Shown in pieces: positions 1 through 6,915 of a DNA stretch of 20,246 bases (its first letter is position 1; each line of letters opens with the position of its first letter). The stretch is taken from positions 1 to 20,246 of the forward strand of contig CAJUMC010000059.1 in assembly GCA_910587085.1 (NCBI GenBank), in the 5' to 3' direction. The notes below the pieces were generated by a model. The model ran no database searches, was not told the DNA's origin, and saw only the letters and a list, made by a program, of their open reading frames with translations. A program made the position numbers and the translations under genes. The stretch is from an uncultured Lachnospiraceae bacterium (GTDB lineage Bacteria > Bacillota > Clostridia > Lachnospirales > Lachnospiraceae).

Positions 1-155
1 TGGATCTGTAGCCGCTTTTTACTTTCACAAGTGTCAAACTCGGGATTATATCATAGATGGCGCGGGGCTCACAGGGAAATGTGAAAAAGTCTGGAAATTT
101 TTTTGGAGGAGCAGCGGATCGCTCCGTTATTGTTTCGGCGGATATGCGGCGGAAA

Positions 156-207
156 TTTACGCGAAATTTACATAACCTGCTTCCGACGTTTACATACTAC
201 TTATATT
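156..207 (+). promoter_or_regulatory. Candidate Pho box overlapping a promoter upstream of the Na/Pi transporter
   Basis: TTTACG at 156-161, TTTACA at 167-172 and TTTACA at 189-194 lie on an exact 11-bp register. The third slot (178-183, TGCTTC) is degenerate. A -10 candidate TATATT lies at 202-207 and no good -35 is present, as expected for an activated promoter. If transcription starts near 213, the repeats span about -57 to -19. That matches the known layout of Bacillus PhoP core boxes, in which TT(A/T/C)ACA repeats are separated by 5 bp. A phosphate transporter and a PhoB/PhoR-like pair follow, which supports the reading. The match was made by eye. Confidence 0.6.
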
Positions 208-284
208 ATGGAGAAGGCCTGCGGGCAAAACAACAGGAGAAGGAAGGAGCGCGGCCGCAGTGCCGTGCGGAAATCGAGGTGAGA

Positions 285-2075
285 ATGAGTATATTTAATT
301 TGTTGACAATGTTGGGCGGACTGGCCTTTTTTCTGTTCGGGATGAACTGTATGGAGCACGGGCTTTCCAAGCTGTCGGGCGGCAGGCTGGAGCTTATGCT
401 CGAAAAGCTGACGAGCGGAAAACTGCGCGCGGTTGCGCTCGGAGCGCTTGTCACAGCGCTGATTCAGTCGTCCTCCGCGACGACGGTCATGGTGGTTGGA
501 CTGGTAAATTCTGGAATTCTTCGGCTGACGCAGGCAGTCGGGATTATTATGGGGGCAAATATCGGAACGACCATCACCTCATGGCTGCTCAGCCTGGCGG
601 GGCTTCAGAGCGATAATTTCTGGATTCAGATGCTTAAGCCGTCGTCCTTCACGCCGATTCTGGCGCTGATCGGCATTTTTTTTCTGATGTTTTCGAAAAA
701 GGAAAAAAGGCAGAATCTCGGCATGATTTTTATCGGCTTTGCCGTGCTGATGTTTGGCATGGAAACAATGAGCGGAGCGGTAAAGCCCCTTGCGGATGTG
801 CCGGAATTTACCAATGTTCTTACCATGTTTTCCAACCCTGTGCTCGGACTGATTGCGGGAGCCGTGCTGACGGCGGTGATTCAGAGCTCCTCGGCGTCGG
901 TCGGCATCCTGCAGACGCTCTGCACAACAGGCGCCGTGACGGTAGGCAGCGCTGTGCCCATTATTATGGGGCAGAATATCGGAACCTGTGTGACGGCCAT
1001 GATTTCCTCGATCGGCGCGTCGAGAAACGGACGCAGGGCAGCACTGATCCATCTGTATTTTAATCTTGTCGGAACCGCTCTGTTTATGGTAATATTTTAT
1101 ACAGCGAACGCGGTGCTCCGCTTTGATTTTCTTTCGGACAGGGCGGACACCGCACTGATCGCTCTGATACACAGTGCCTTTAATATTGCAGCGACGCTTG
1201 TGCTCCTGCCGTTTTCCGGACTTCTGGAAAAGCTGTCGACGATCACCGTGCGCGACCGCGGCGCGGAGGACAGGGCGCAGGACGGGGAAAAATTCCAGCT
1301 TCTTGACGAGCGGTTCCTTGATACGCCGGCGTTTGCGATTGAACAGTGCCGGGAGGCGGCAAACCGGATGGCCGGACTGGCGAAAGAGAGCGTGCTGCGC
1401 TCACTGCAGCTGATGAAAAATTACAGCGAGCAGGAGGCCGGCCGGGTGGCAGAGCTGGAGAGCCTGGTAGACCGGTATGAGGATGAGCTCGGTACCTATC
1501 TGGTGCGTCTGAGCAAGCGCATGCTTTCCAAGAGGGACAGCAGCGAGATGAACACCCTTCTGCACTGCATCGGGGATTTTGAGCGGATATCCGATCATTC
1601 CATGAATATTGCAGAAGTGGCGCAGGAAATGCACCGGAAAGGTCTGGCTTTCTCTGAGGGTGCGGCGGCGGAACTGGAGGTTTACGAGCGGGCCATAAGG
1701 GATATTCTTGGGCTGACTACGGAGATCTTCCTTAAGAGCGATGCCGACCGGGCAAAGCTGGTGGAGCCGCTGGAGGAAGTGATCGACGATCTCAATGTCG
1801 AGCTGAAAACGCGGCATATCCGGAGACTCCGCGCCGGAGTCTGCACAATTGAACTCGGGTTCATCCTCTCTGATCTCACGACAAATTTTGAGCGTATCGC
1901 CGATCACTGTTCAAACATTGCAGTCTGCCTGATCCAGATTGCGCGGGACGGCATGGAGGTGCATGAGTATCTGGAAGCGGTGAAGCACGGGGAGCACGGA
2001 GGCTTTGCGGGACTGGTGGAGGAGAACCGGCAGAAATATGTACTGCCGGAGTTTCAGGGCGCGGCTGCGGAATAA
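285..2075 (+). CDS. Na+/phosphate cotransporter with C-terminal PhoU domain
   Basis: This is a predicted sodium-dependent phosphate importer of the NptA/PNaS family in the cytoplasmic membrane, fused to a cytosolic PhoU-like regulatory domain (596 aa). The two inverted transport repeats carry the family signatures QSSSATT (residues 61-67) and QSSSASV (200-206), each followed by a GxNIGT motif (near 90-95 and 229-233). About eight hydrophobic segments lie between residues 5 and 315. The tail from about 350 to 560 is PhoU-like, with two metal-site motifs, DFERISDH (431-438) and NFERIADH (534-541). I chose ATG 285 because AGGTGAG lies just upstream. The reading frame is open back to 57, but that extension has no transporter similarity and runs across the candidate promoter. 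The phoB/phoR-like genes downstream suggest that the PhoU part informs the kinase of phosphate status (inference). Confidence 0.93.
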   Translation: MSIFNLLTMLGGLAFFLFGMNCMEHGLSKLSGGRLELMLEKLTSGKLRAVALGALVTALIQSSSATTVMVVGLVNSGILRLTQAVGIIMGANIGTTITSWLLSLAGLQSDNFWIQMLKPSSFTPILALIGIFFLMFSKKEKRQNLGMIFIGFAVLMFGMETMSGAVKPLADVPEFTNVLTMFSNPVLGLIAGAVLTAVIQSSSASVGILQTLCTTGAVTVGSAVPIIMGQNIGTCVTAMISSIGASRNGRRAALIHLYFNLVGTALFMVIFYTANAVLRFDFLSDRADTALIALIHSAFNIAATLVLLPFSGLLEKLSTITVRDRGAEDRAQDGEKFQLLDERFLDTPAFAIEQCREAANRMAGLAKESVLRSLQLMKNYSEQEAGRVAELESLVDRYEDELGTYLVRLSKRMLSKRDSSEMNTLLHCIGDFERISDHSMNIAEVAQEMHRKGLAFSEGAAAELEVYERAIRDILGLTTEIFLKSDADRAKLVEPLEEVIDDLNVELKTRHIRRLRAGVCTIELGFILSDLTTNFERIADHCSNIAVCLIQIARDGMEVHEYLEAVKHGEHGGFAGLVEENRQKYVLPEFQGAAAE

Positions 2076-2115
2076 AAGCAGCGTGCCCGTCAGATAGGCG
2101 GGAGAGGGCAGAATA

Positions 2116-2137
2116 CCGGAGGAGGCTCCGGCATTTT
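2116..2137 (+). terminator. Short hairpin with T4 between transporter and response regulator
   Basis: CCGGAG (2116-2121) and CTCCGG (2126-2131) form a 6-bp stem with a GAGG loop, followed by CA and TTTT (2134-2137). It lies in the 93-nt gap before the regulator start. It is a weak terminator at best and may act as a partial attenuator that lowers phoBR expression relative to the transporter. Confidence 0.3.
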
Positions 2138-2168
2138 GCGTAATAAAGGAGCAGGAGGCGAGACGTCA

Positions 2169-2840
2169 ATGCAGCTGATCTATATTGTGGAGGATGATAA
2201 AAATATTCGGGAGATTGAGAGCTTTGCGCTGAAAAACAGCGGTTATGAAGCGGAGGATTTCACCTGTGCCCGGGAATTTTACACGCGGCTGATCGAGAAG
2301 GTACCGGATCTGATTGTGCTGGACATTATGCTGCCGGACGAGGACGGACTTTCCATTATCCGCCGGGTGCGAAGGACGCCGGAGGCAAAAAAGACGCCCA
2401 TTATTCTGGTGACGGCGAAAACCACGGAGATGGATAAGGTGAAGGGACTGGACACGGGGGCGGACGACTATATGACGAAGCCGTTCGGCGTGATGGAACT
2501 GCTCTCACGGGTCAGGGCGCTGCTGCGGCGCAGTATGGGCGACGAGCAGGAGAAATCCCTTTCCATCGGCGAGATAACACTGGATGTCGGGAGGCATGCC
2601 GTTTCCGTAAACGGCGAGCCGTGCGAGCTGACCTTCAAGGAATATGAATTGCTGCATTTTCTGATGCGAAATGCCGGTATTGTTATGAAAAGGGATGTTC
2701 TGATGGAACGGATCTGGGGAATTGATTTTGAGGGGAGCTCCCGGACGCTTGACATGCACATAAAAACGCTGCGGCAGAAGCTTGGCAGCGCATCGGCCAG
2801 GATTCGCACCGTCCGGAATGTGGGGTATTTGCTGGAATGA
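2169..2840 (+). CDS. PhoB-like OmpR-family response regulator
   Basis: This is a DNA-binding response regulator of 223 aa. The receiver domain (about 1-115) has the acidic pair at D9/D10, the phosphoacceptor D52 in LIVLDIMLPDEDG, T82 and the conserved lysine K104 in the TKPF motif. The C-terminal part (about 130-223) is an OmpR/PhoB winged helix with the recognition-helix region RTLDMHIKTLRQKLG and the final wing NVGYLLE. ATG 2169 is preferred because AGGAGG lies at 2153-2158. A TTG at 2136 in the same frame would add 11 residues and place the ribosome site inside the coding region. The stop overlaps the kinase start by 4 nt, so the two are translationally coupled. Its place behind a Na/Pi-PhoU transporter with a Pho-box-like promoter supports a PhoB role, but the true target sites are inferred. 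Confidence 0.92.
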   Translation: MQLIYIVEDDKNIREIESFALKNSGYEAEDFTCAREFYTRLIEKVPDLIVLDIMLPDEDGLSIIRRVRRTPEAKKTPIILVTAKTTEMDKVKGLDTGADDYMTKPFGVMELLSRVRALLRRSMGDEQEKSLSIGEITLDVGRHAVSVNGEPCELTFKEYELLHFLMRNAGIVMKRDVLMERIWGIDFEGSSRTLDMHIKTLRQKLGSASARIRTVRNVGYLLE

Positions 2841-4177
2841 GAAGAAAAATAAATGTCATGCTTGTATCCGTTGCGGGAACCGCGATTCTGCTGACGCTCC
2901 TGCTTGTCACGGTTGTCTGCTACGACCTGTTCCGAAAGCAGGTGTTTGAGGATCTGCGTGTGTACACCAAATTTTTTGACATGCTGGGGAAGGAGGGAAT
3001 TCCGGCCGACTGGAAGATGATACATAAGTACAGCGGAGGAAACCTGCGCATCACGATTGTCCAGCGGGACGGAACGGTATTGTTTGATACCAGGGCAGTG
3101 GCGGCAAACCTTGATAATCACGGGAACCGCACAGAAATAAAGGAGGCGTTTGAAAAGGGCTTCGGAAAGAGCGTGCGGAAATCTCCGACTTATCATCGGA
3201 GCACCTTCTATTATGCGCGGCGGCTGGACGCGGACACCGTACTGCGCATCTCACGGGAGGCGGCCGGGATTCTCGGCATTTTTTTCGGGGTTCTGCCGGT
3301 GCTTGCGCTGATCGCTGCCGTTTTGTTTGCCGTCTGTATGCTGACGGCCCGATTCCTGACAAAAAAGCTTCTTGCGCCGATCGGCCGGCTGGCGGATCAG
3401 CTGGACTCCGGCGGGGAGGCAGACACCTACCGGGAGCTGCAGCCGTTTGTGCAGACCATACGAAGGCAGCACGAGGCCATTCTGCAGAGCGCCCGCATGC
3501 GCCAGGATTTCACGGCAAATGTATCGCATGAGCTGAAAACCCCGCTCACCGCAATTTCCGGCTACGCGGAGCTGATCGAGAGCGGGCTGGCGCAGGAAAA
3601 GGATATCGTCCATTTTGCCTCGGAAATCCAGCGCAGTTCAAAGCGCCTTCTCACGCTGATCAACGATATCATTCGGCTGTCGGAACTTGATATTATTCGT
3701 GACGATATTGTATTTGAAAAGATTGATTTGTCAGAAATAGCTCAGGTATGTGTGGATATGCTGCAAATAAATGCGGAGAAGCATAATGTTACCGCCACCT
3801 TTTCAGGTGCGCCGTGCTTCGTGAACGCAAATCATGATATGATGGAGGAACTGCTGTACAATCTGACCGGCAACGCCATCCGCTACAACCGCAGCGGCGG
3901 TTCGGTGGCGGTTGAGGTGGAACAGGCAGGGGACGAAATTATCCTCTCGGTCCGGGATACCGGCATAGGCATTCCGAAGGAGCATCAGGAACGGATTTTT
4001 GAACGGTTTTACCGCGTGGATAAGAGCCGCTCCAAATCGACCGGCGGAACGGGGCTGGGCCTTGCCATTGTAAAGCACATTGTGGAAAAGCACGGTGCGC
4101 GCATGGTGCTGACCAGCGAGCCAGGGGAGGGCACGGAGATCCGGGTTTATTTTGCGGCCGCCGAACCGCGACAGTAA
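2837..4177 (+). CDS. PhoR-like membrane sensor histidine kinase
   Basis: This is a HisKA/HATPase sensor kinase of 446 aa and the presumed partner of the regulator it overlaps (ATGA). It has a membrane segment at about 9-28, an extracytoplasmic region of about 115 residues, a second membrane segment at about 145-172 and a short HAMP-like linker. The H-box FTANVSHELKTPLT places the phosphorylated histidine at 231. The ATP domain follows: N-box around ELLYNLTGNAIRYN (338-351), G1 box DTGIGIP (374-380), F-box ERFYRVDKSRS and G2 box GGTGLGLAIV (403-412). All catalytic motifs are intact. I see no recognisable PAS domain between the second membrane segment and the H-box, whereas many PhoR kinases have one. 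The PhoR assignment rests on gene order and on the Pho-box candidate upstream. Confidence 0.9.
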   Translation: MRRKINVMLVSVAGTAILLTLLLVTVVCYDLFRKQVFEDLRVYTKFFDMLGKEGIPADWKMIHKYSGGNLRITIVQRDGTVLFDTRAVAANLDNHGNRTEIKEAFEKGFGKSVRKSPTYHRSTFYYARRLDADTVLRISREAAGILGIFFGVLPVLALIAAVLFAVCMLTARFLTKKLLAPIGRLADQLDSGGEADTYRELQPFVQTIRRQHEAILQSARMRQDFTANVSHELKTPLTAISGYAELIESGLAQEKDIVHFASEIQRSSKRLLTLINDIIRLSELDIIRDDIVFEKIDLSEIAQVCVDMLQINAEKHNVTATFSGAPCFVNANHDMMEELLYNLTGNAIRYNRSGGSVAVEVEQAGDEIILSVRDTGIGIPKEHQERIFERFYRVDKSRSKSTGGTGLGLAIVKHIVEKHGARMVLTSEPGEGTEIRVYFAAAEPRQ

Positions 4178-4263
4178 CTGCCGGAGAGGCAGGCGGGCCG
4201 GGCAGAAGCTAATTAAAAAACTTATCAAAGAAGCTTTCCTCCGGGCGGTTCCTCAAAAATTTA

Positions 4264-4292
4264 TTGCAAATTTCCCCCTGATACACTATAAT
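4264..4292 (+). promoter_or_regulatory. Sigma-A-type promoter of the cobalamin riboswitch transcript
   Basis: TTGCAA (4264-4269) and TATAAT (4287-4292) are separated by 17 bp. The expected start near 4299-4300 lies immediately before the riboswitch, so B12 control can act on the whole btu transcript. The 86 nt between the kinase stop and this promoter shows no strong terminator. Confidence 0.75.
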
Positions 4293-4305
4293 AATTTCCT
4301 GCCGT

Positions 4306-4560
4306 GTGGTGCTCCGTAAAACGAGGTAATAGGGAACGCAGTGTGAATCTGCGGCAGCTCCCACTACTGTGAATGGGGATGAAAACCGCGGGGAACCGGG
4401 AAGTGATGCAGCGGAAGTGTTATAACGGAAGTGCTGCAGCAAAAATGGTTTCGGTCATTGGAGGAAGCGGACAGGCTTTTGCGCATCGGCGCGGGAGCAA
4501 AGGGCGGACTTTCGAGAAGGTGCGGAAGGTAAGATGATCCATAAGTCAGGAAACCTGCCA
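4306..4560 (+). ncRNA. Cobalamin (B12) riboswitch
   Basis: The leader carries the conserved cobalamin aptamer blocks in order: GAGGTAATAGGGAA (4323-4336), a TGTGAATCTGCGGCAGC core, CCACTACTGTGAATGGGG (about 4361-4378), GGAGGAAGC (about 4460-4468), and the B12 box GATGATCCATAAGTC with AGTCAGGAAACCTGCC ending at 4559. The aptamer is long (about 255 nt) because of two extra hairpin regions around 4402-4440 and 4470-4525. A likely ribosome-site control element follows between the B12 box and the btuF start. Family knowledge: B12 binding usually represses downstream transport genes, which fits the btuFCD-like operon here. Boundaries are approximate. Confidence 0.93.
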
Positions 4561-4611
4561 TGCGAGCTTGATTTTTGCAGTCCCGGGAGAGGGGATGCGC
4601 AGGGAGGAAAT

Positions 4612-5535
4612 ATGAAGAGAACCAGAAAAATCTGGGCGCTGCTGCTGTGCGCGGCAATGCTTGCAGGGCTGTCCGCATGCAGCGGAAAAGCAAAGGAAGA
4701 GGAAAAGGAAGCGGGCTATGCGGTAGAGCTTCCCGACGGAACCAGTCTGAAGTTTGAGAAGGTGCCGGAGCGCATCGTTTCCATGGGGCCGAACATCACG
4801 GACATCCTCTTTAAGCTGGGCGCAGGCGATCAGGTGGTCGGGCGCACGGATTACTGCGATTATCCGGAGGCGCTGAAAGTTCCGTCGGTCGGAACGGTCT
4901 ATGAGCCGGATATCGAAGCAATTATTGAACTGAAACCGGATCTGGTGATCGGGTCCGCTATTTTTTCGGAGGACGCCGGAAAACGGCTGACCGAGCTTGG
5001 AATCCCGGTGGCCGTGCTGTATGACAGCGGGAATATGGACGGCGTATATGAGATTATCCGCAAGGCCGGCGAGCTGGCAGGGAAAAAAGAAGAGGGAAAC
5101 CGCCTTGCAGAAGAAACCAAAAAGCTGGCGGATGATACCATCGCGAAATATCAGGGTGAAGAGTACGCGGATTTCGTGCGTCCGACCGTCTACTACGCGC
5201 TGGATTACGGTTATGGAGACTATACCGCCGGAGGAGATACGTTTATCGGCCAGCTGATTGCGGCGGCCGGAGGCGACAATATCGCGCAGGATATCGAGGG
5301 CTGGAGCATTGATCACGAAAGGCTTGTGGAAGCCGATCCAAAAATTATTCTTGTCCGGCTCGGAGAGGCGGAGAAGTTCTGCAAAACGCCCGGCTACGAA
5401 GAACTCGGCGCCGTAAAAAACGGCAGGGTGTATGAGATTGATGCCGACCATCTGCTTGACAGGCAGGGCTATCGGAATGCCGAGGCTTTGAAGCAGCTGG
5501 CGGAGCTGTTTCACGGTGAGAGCACGGAGAATTAG
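4612..5535 (+). CDS. btuF: BtuF-like cobalamin-binding lipoprotein of an ABC importer
   Basis: This is a class III (helical backbone) substrate-binding protein of 307 aa. The N-terminus is a lipoprotein signal peptide with lipobox LSAC and lipidated Cys23, so the mature protein should be anchored outside the cytoplasmic membrane. The fold signature PERIVSMGPNITDILFKLG (about 52-70) and the block DIEAIIELKPDLVIG are typical of BtuF/FhuD/FepB-type proteins. Sequence alone does not separate B12 from iron-siderophore or heme binding; the cobalamin riboswitch directly upstream makes B12 or a cobinamide-like corrinoid the best choice. ATG 4612 has GGGAGG at 4602-4607. The frame is open back to 4534, but that stretch belongs to the riboswitch leader and the signal peptide begins at 4612. 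The permease and ATPase follow. Confidence 0.88.
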   Translation: MKRTRKIWALLLCAAMLAGLSACSGKAKEEEKEAGYAVELPDGTSLKFEKVPERIVSMGPNITDILFKLGAGDQVVGRTDYCDYPEALKVPSVGTVYEPDIEAIIELKPDLVIGSAIFSEDAGKRLTELGIPVAVLYDSGNMDGVYEIIRKAGELAGKKEEGNRLAEETKKLADDTIAKYQGEEYADFVRPTVYYALDYGYGDYTAGGDTFIGQLIAAAGGDNIAQDIEGWSIDHERLVEADPKIILVRLGEAEKFCKTPGYEELGAVKNGRVYEIDADHLLDRQGYRNAEALKQLAELFHGESTEN

Positions 5536-5566
5536 CAGGGCAAAACCGTGCGGACGGGGACGGAAA

Positions 5567-5598
5567 AAAGCACAGGGGGCATACACCCCCTGTGCTTT
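5567..5598. terminator. Perfect 13-bp hairpin between btuF and btuC
   Basis: AAAGCACAGGGGG (5567-5579) pairs perfectly with CCCCCTGTGCTTT (5586-5598) across a 6-nt loop. On the + strand only TTT, inside the stem, follows, so termination would be partial. On the - strand the stem is followed by a run of T residues and would make a good terminator. A hairpin just after a binding-protein gene often stabilises that part of an operon mRNA, giving more binding protein than permease. Confidence 0.7.
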
Positions 5599-5661
5599 GC
5601 GGCTTTCGGAAGGATAAAGATACGGTTAAAAACACATTTTCAAGTTTGATCAGGAGGCAGT

Positions 5662-5901
5662 ATGGCAGTCGTGACTGCAATGCTGTACGGGTACGGAAAT
5701 GAAAAAAGGGAAGAGAATCCGCAGGCTGCCGTTCGGCGCCGGCCTTGCGGTTATGATACTGTTGCTGGGAGCTGTCGTGCTCGGGGCAGCCTGCGTGGGC
5801 TCGGCAGATCTGCGGATAACGGATGCGCTCCGTCTGCTGGCCGCGAAACTTCCGGGGATCGGCAGGGCGGTGGATGTCTCGGGGATCGACCGTGTGTATG
5901 A
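5662..5901 (+). other. Out-of-frame leader ORF with strong ribosome site overlapping btuC
   Basis: ATG 5662 sits 4 nt after AGGAGG, the best ribosome site in the btuF-btuC gap. It opens a 79-codon frame that overlaps the first 200 nt of btuC in another register. The product is Arg-rich past the overlap and has no recognised domain. It may be a decoy or a coupling leader rather than a functional protein, or the region may contain a sequence error. I do not claim a product. Confidence 0.25.
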
Positions 5902-6757
5902 AACGATTCTGTACCGCGTCAGGCTGCCCCGGATTCTGCTTTCGGGGCTTGCCGGAATGGGGCTTTCGCTGACGGGCGCGGCATTTCAGGGACTGTTCCG
6001 CAATCCGCTGGCCGATCCTCATATTCTCGGGGTTTCCTCGGGAGCTGCGCTCGGCGCAACGCTTGCGATGCTGTTCGGCGGAAGCTCCTGGCTGGCCGGG
6101 CTGAGTGCTGTCGGGCTGGCAGCGTTTGCGGGGGGAATGGCGGCGGTGCTCGCGGTGTACCGGATTGCCGGAACCGGGACGGGCATGCGGACCATGCACC
6201 TTCTTCTGACCGGAACGGCGGTGAATTCGCTGCTGTCCGCGGTGATTTCGCTGCTGATGACAAGGAACCGGGAGCAGCTGGACCGGATTTATCTGTGGAC
6301 GCTCGGAAGCTTTAACGCGGCAAGCTGGGCAAAGGTGCGCTTTCTGATGTTTTTTGTTCCGGTCTTCGGAGCGCTGCTTTTTGCGGCTGCGCGGGAACTG
6401 AACCTGCTTGCCGCGGGGGAGGATACGGCGCAGACGCTCGGCGTCTCCATGAAAACGACGCGGCGCGTCATTATTGCTTCCGGTACAGTTCTGGCAGCCG
6501 CCTGCGTTTCGGTAAGCGGCATCATCGGCTTTGTCGGGCTGATTGTCCCGCACTGCATGAGGCTTATGTTCGGCCCGGATCACCGGAAGCTGATGCCCTG
6601 TTCCATGCTGGCCGGCGCGGCGTTTCTTATTTTCTGCGACACGCTTGCCAGGACCATGGCCGCGCCGACCGATATCCCGGTCGGGGTTGTGACCTCTGTT
6701 TTCGGCGCTCCGTATTTTATTTATCTGCTGTACCGGGAGAAGCGCGCGCAGCGCTGA
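5699..6757 (+). CDS. btuC: BtuC-like FecCD-family permease
   Basis: This is the membrane permease of a class II ABC importer (352 aa, the usual family length), with about ten hydrophobic segments. Typical FecCD blocks are RLPRILLSGLAGMGLSLTGA (about 80-100), the following FRNPLADPHILGVSSGA, and the C-terminal coupling-helix region GFVGLIVPHCMRLMFGPDHR (about 279-299). It should form the translocation pore with the ATPase encoded next and take corrinoid from the BtuF-like protein. ATG 5699 is the only normal start in frame after the stop at 5672, yet its own ribosome site is poor. The strong AGGAGG at 5652-5657 serves an ATG at 5662 in another frame, so translational coupling is possible. Substrate is inferred from the upstream riboswitch. 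Confidence 0.9.
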   Translation: MKKGKRIRRLPFGAGLAVMILLLGAVVLGAACVGSADLRITDALRLLAAKLPGIGRAVDVSGIDRVYETILYRVRLPRILLSGLAGMGLSLTGAAFQGLFRNPLADPHILGVSSGAALGATLAMLFGGSSWLAGLSAVGLAAFAGGMAAVLAVYRIAGTGTGMRTMHLLLTGTAVNSLLSAVISLLMTRNREQLDRIYLWTLGSFNAASWAKVRFLMFFVPVFGALLFAAARELNLLAAGEDTAQTLGVSMKTTRRVIIASGTVLAAACVSVSGIIGFVGLIVPHCMRLMFGPDHRKLMPCSMLAGAAFLIFCDTLARTMAAPTDIPVGVVTSVFGAPYFIYLLYREKRAQR

Positions 6758-6773
6758 ACAGGGAGGCGGATAG

Positions 6774-6866
6774 ATGATTCGAAAGACGGCTGCCGGAACG
6801 CGAGGGAGCTCAAGGCATCGGGCGGAGGCAGACCATGCCGCGGGGATGGTTCGTAAAAGAATATGA
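6774..6866 (+). CDS. Possible 30-aa basic peptide between btuC and btuD
   Basis: A 30-codon frame starts at ATG 6774, with GGGAGG about 7 nt upstream (6761-6766), and ends at TGA 6864-6866. The peptide is rich in Arg and Ala and resembles nothing I recognise. It sits in the 158-nt gap before the ATPase gene and may be a leader peptide that keeps ribosomes moving into btuD, or simply chance. Confidence 0.25.
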   Translation: MIRKTAAGTRGSSRHRAEADHAAGMVRKRI

Positions 6867-6915
6867 AAATACGGAAATACGAAAATACGAAATCGTCATG
6901 AAATGGAGGCTTTCT

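Noticed and set aside
57..284. 76-codon N-terminal extension of the Na/Pi transporter frame
   Set aside because: It has no transporter similarity, lacks a ribosome site, and overlaps the Pho-box-like promoter. ATG 285 has a ribosome site and begins the first membrane segment.
4534..4611. Upstream ATG as btuF start
   Set aside because: It lies in the B12 box of the riboswitch, and the lipoprotein signal peptide begins at 4612 after GGGAGG.
5345..6583. - strand frame of about 412 codons across btuC
   Set aside because: It is a shadow of the FecCD-type permease, Arg/Gln/His-rich and without membrane or enzyme motifs.
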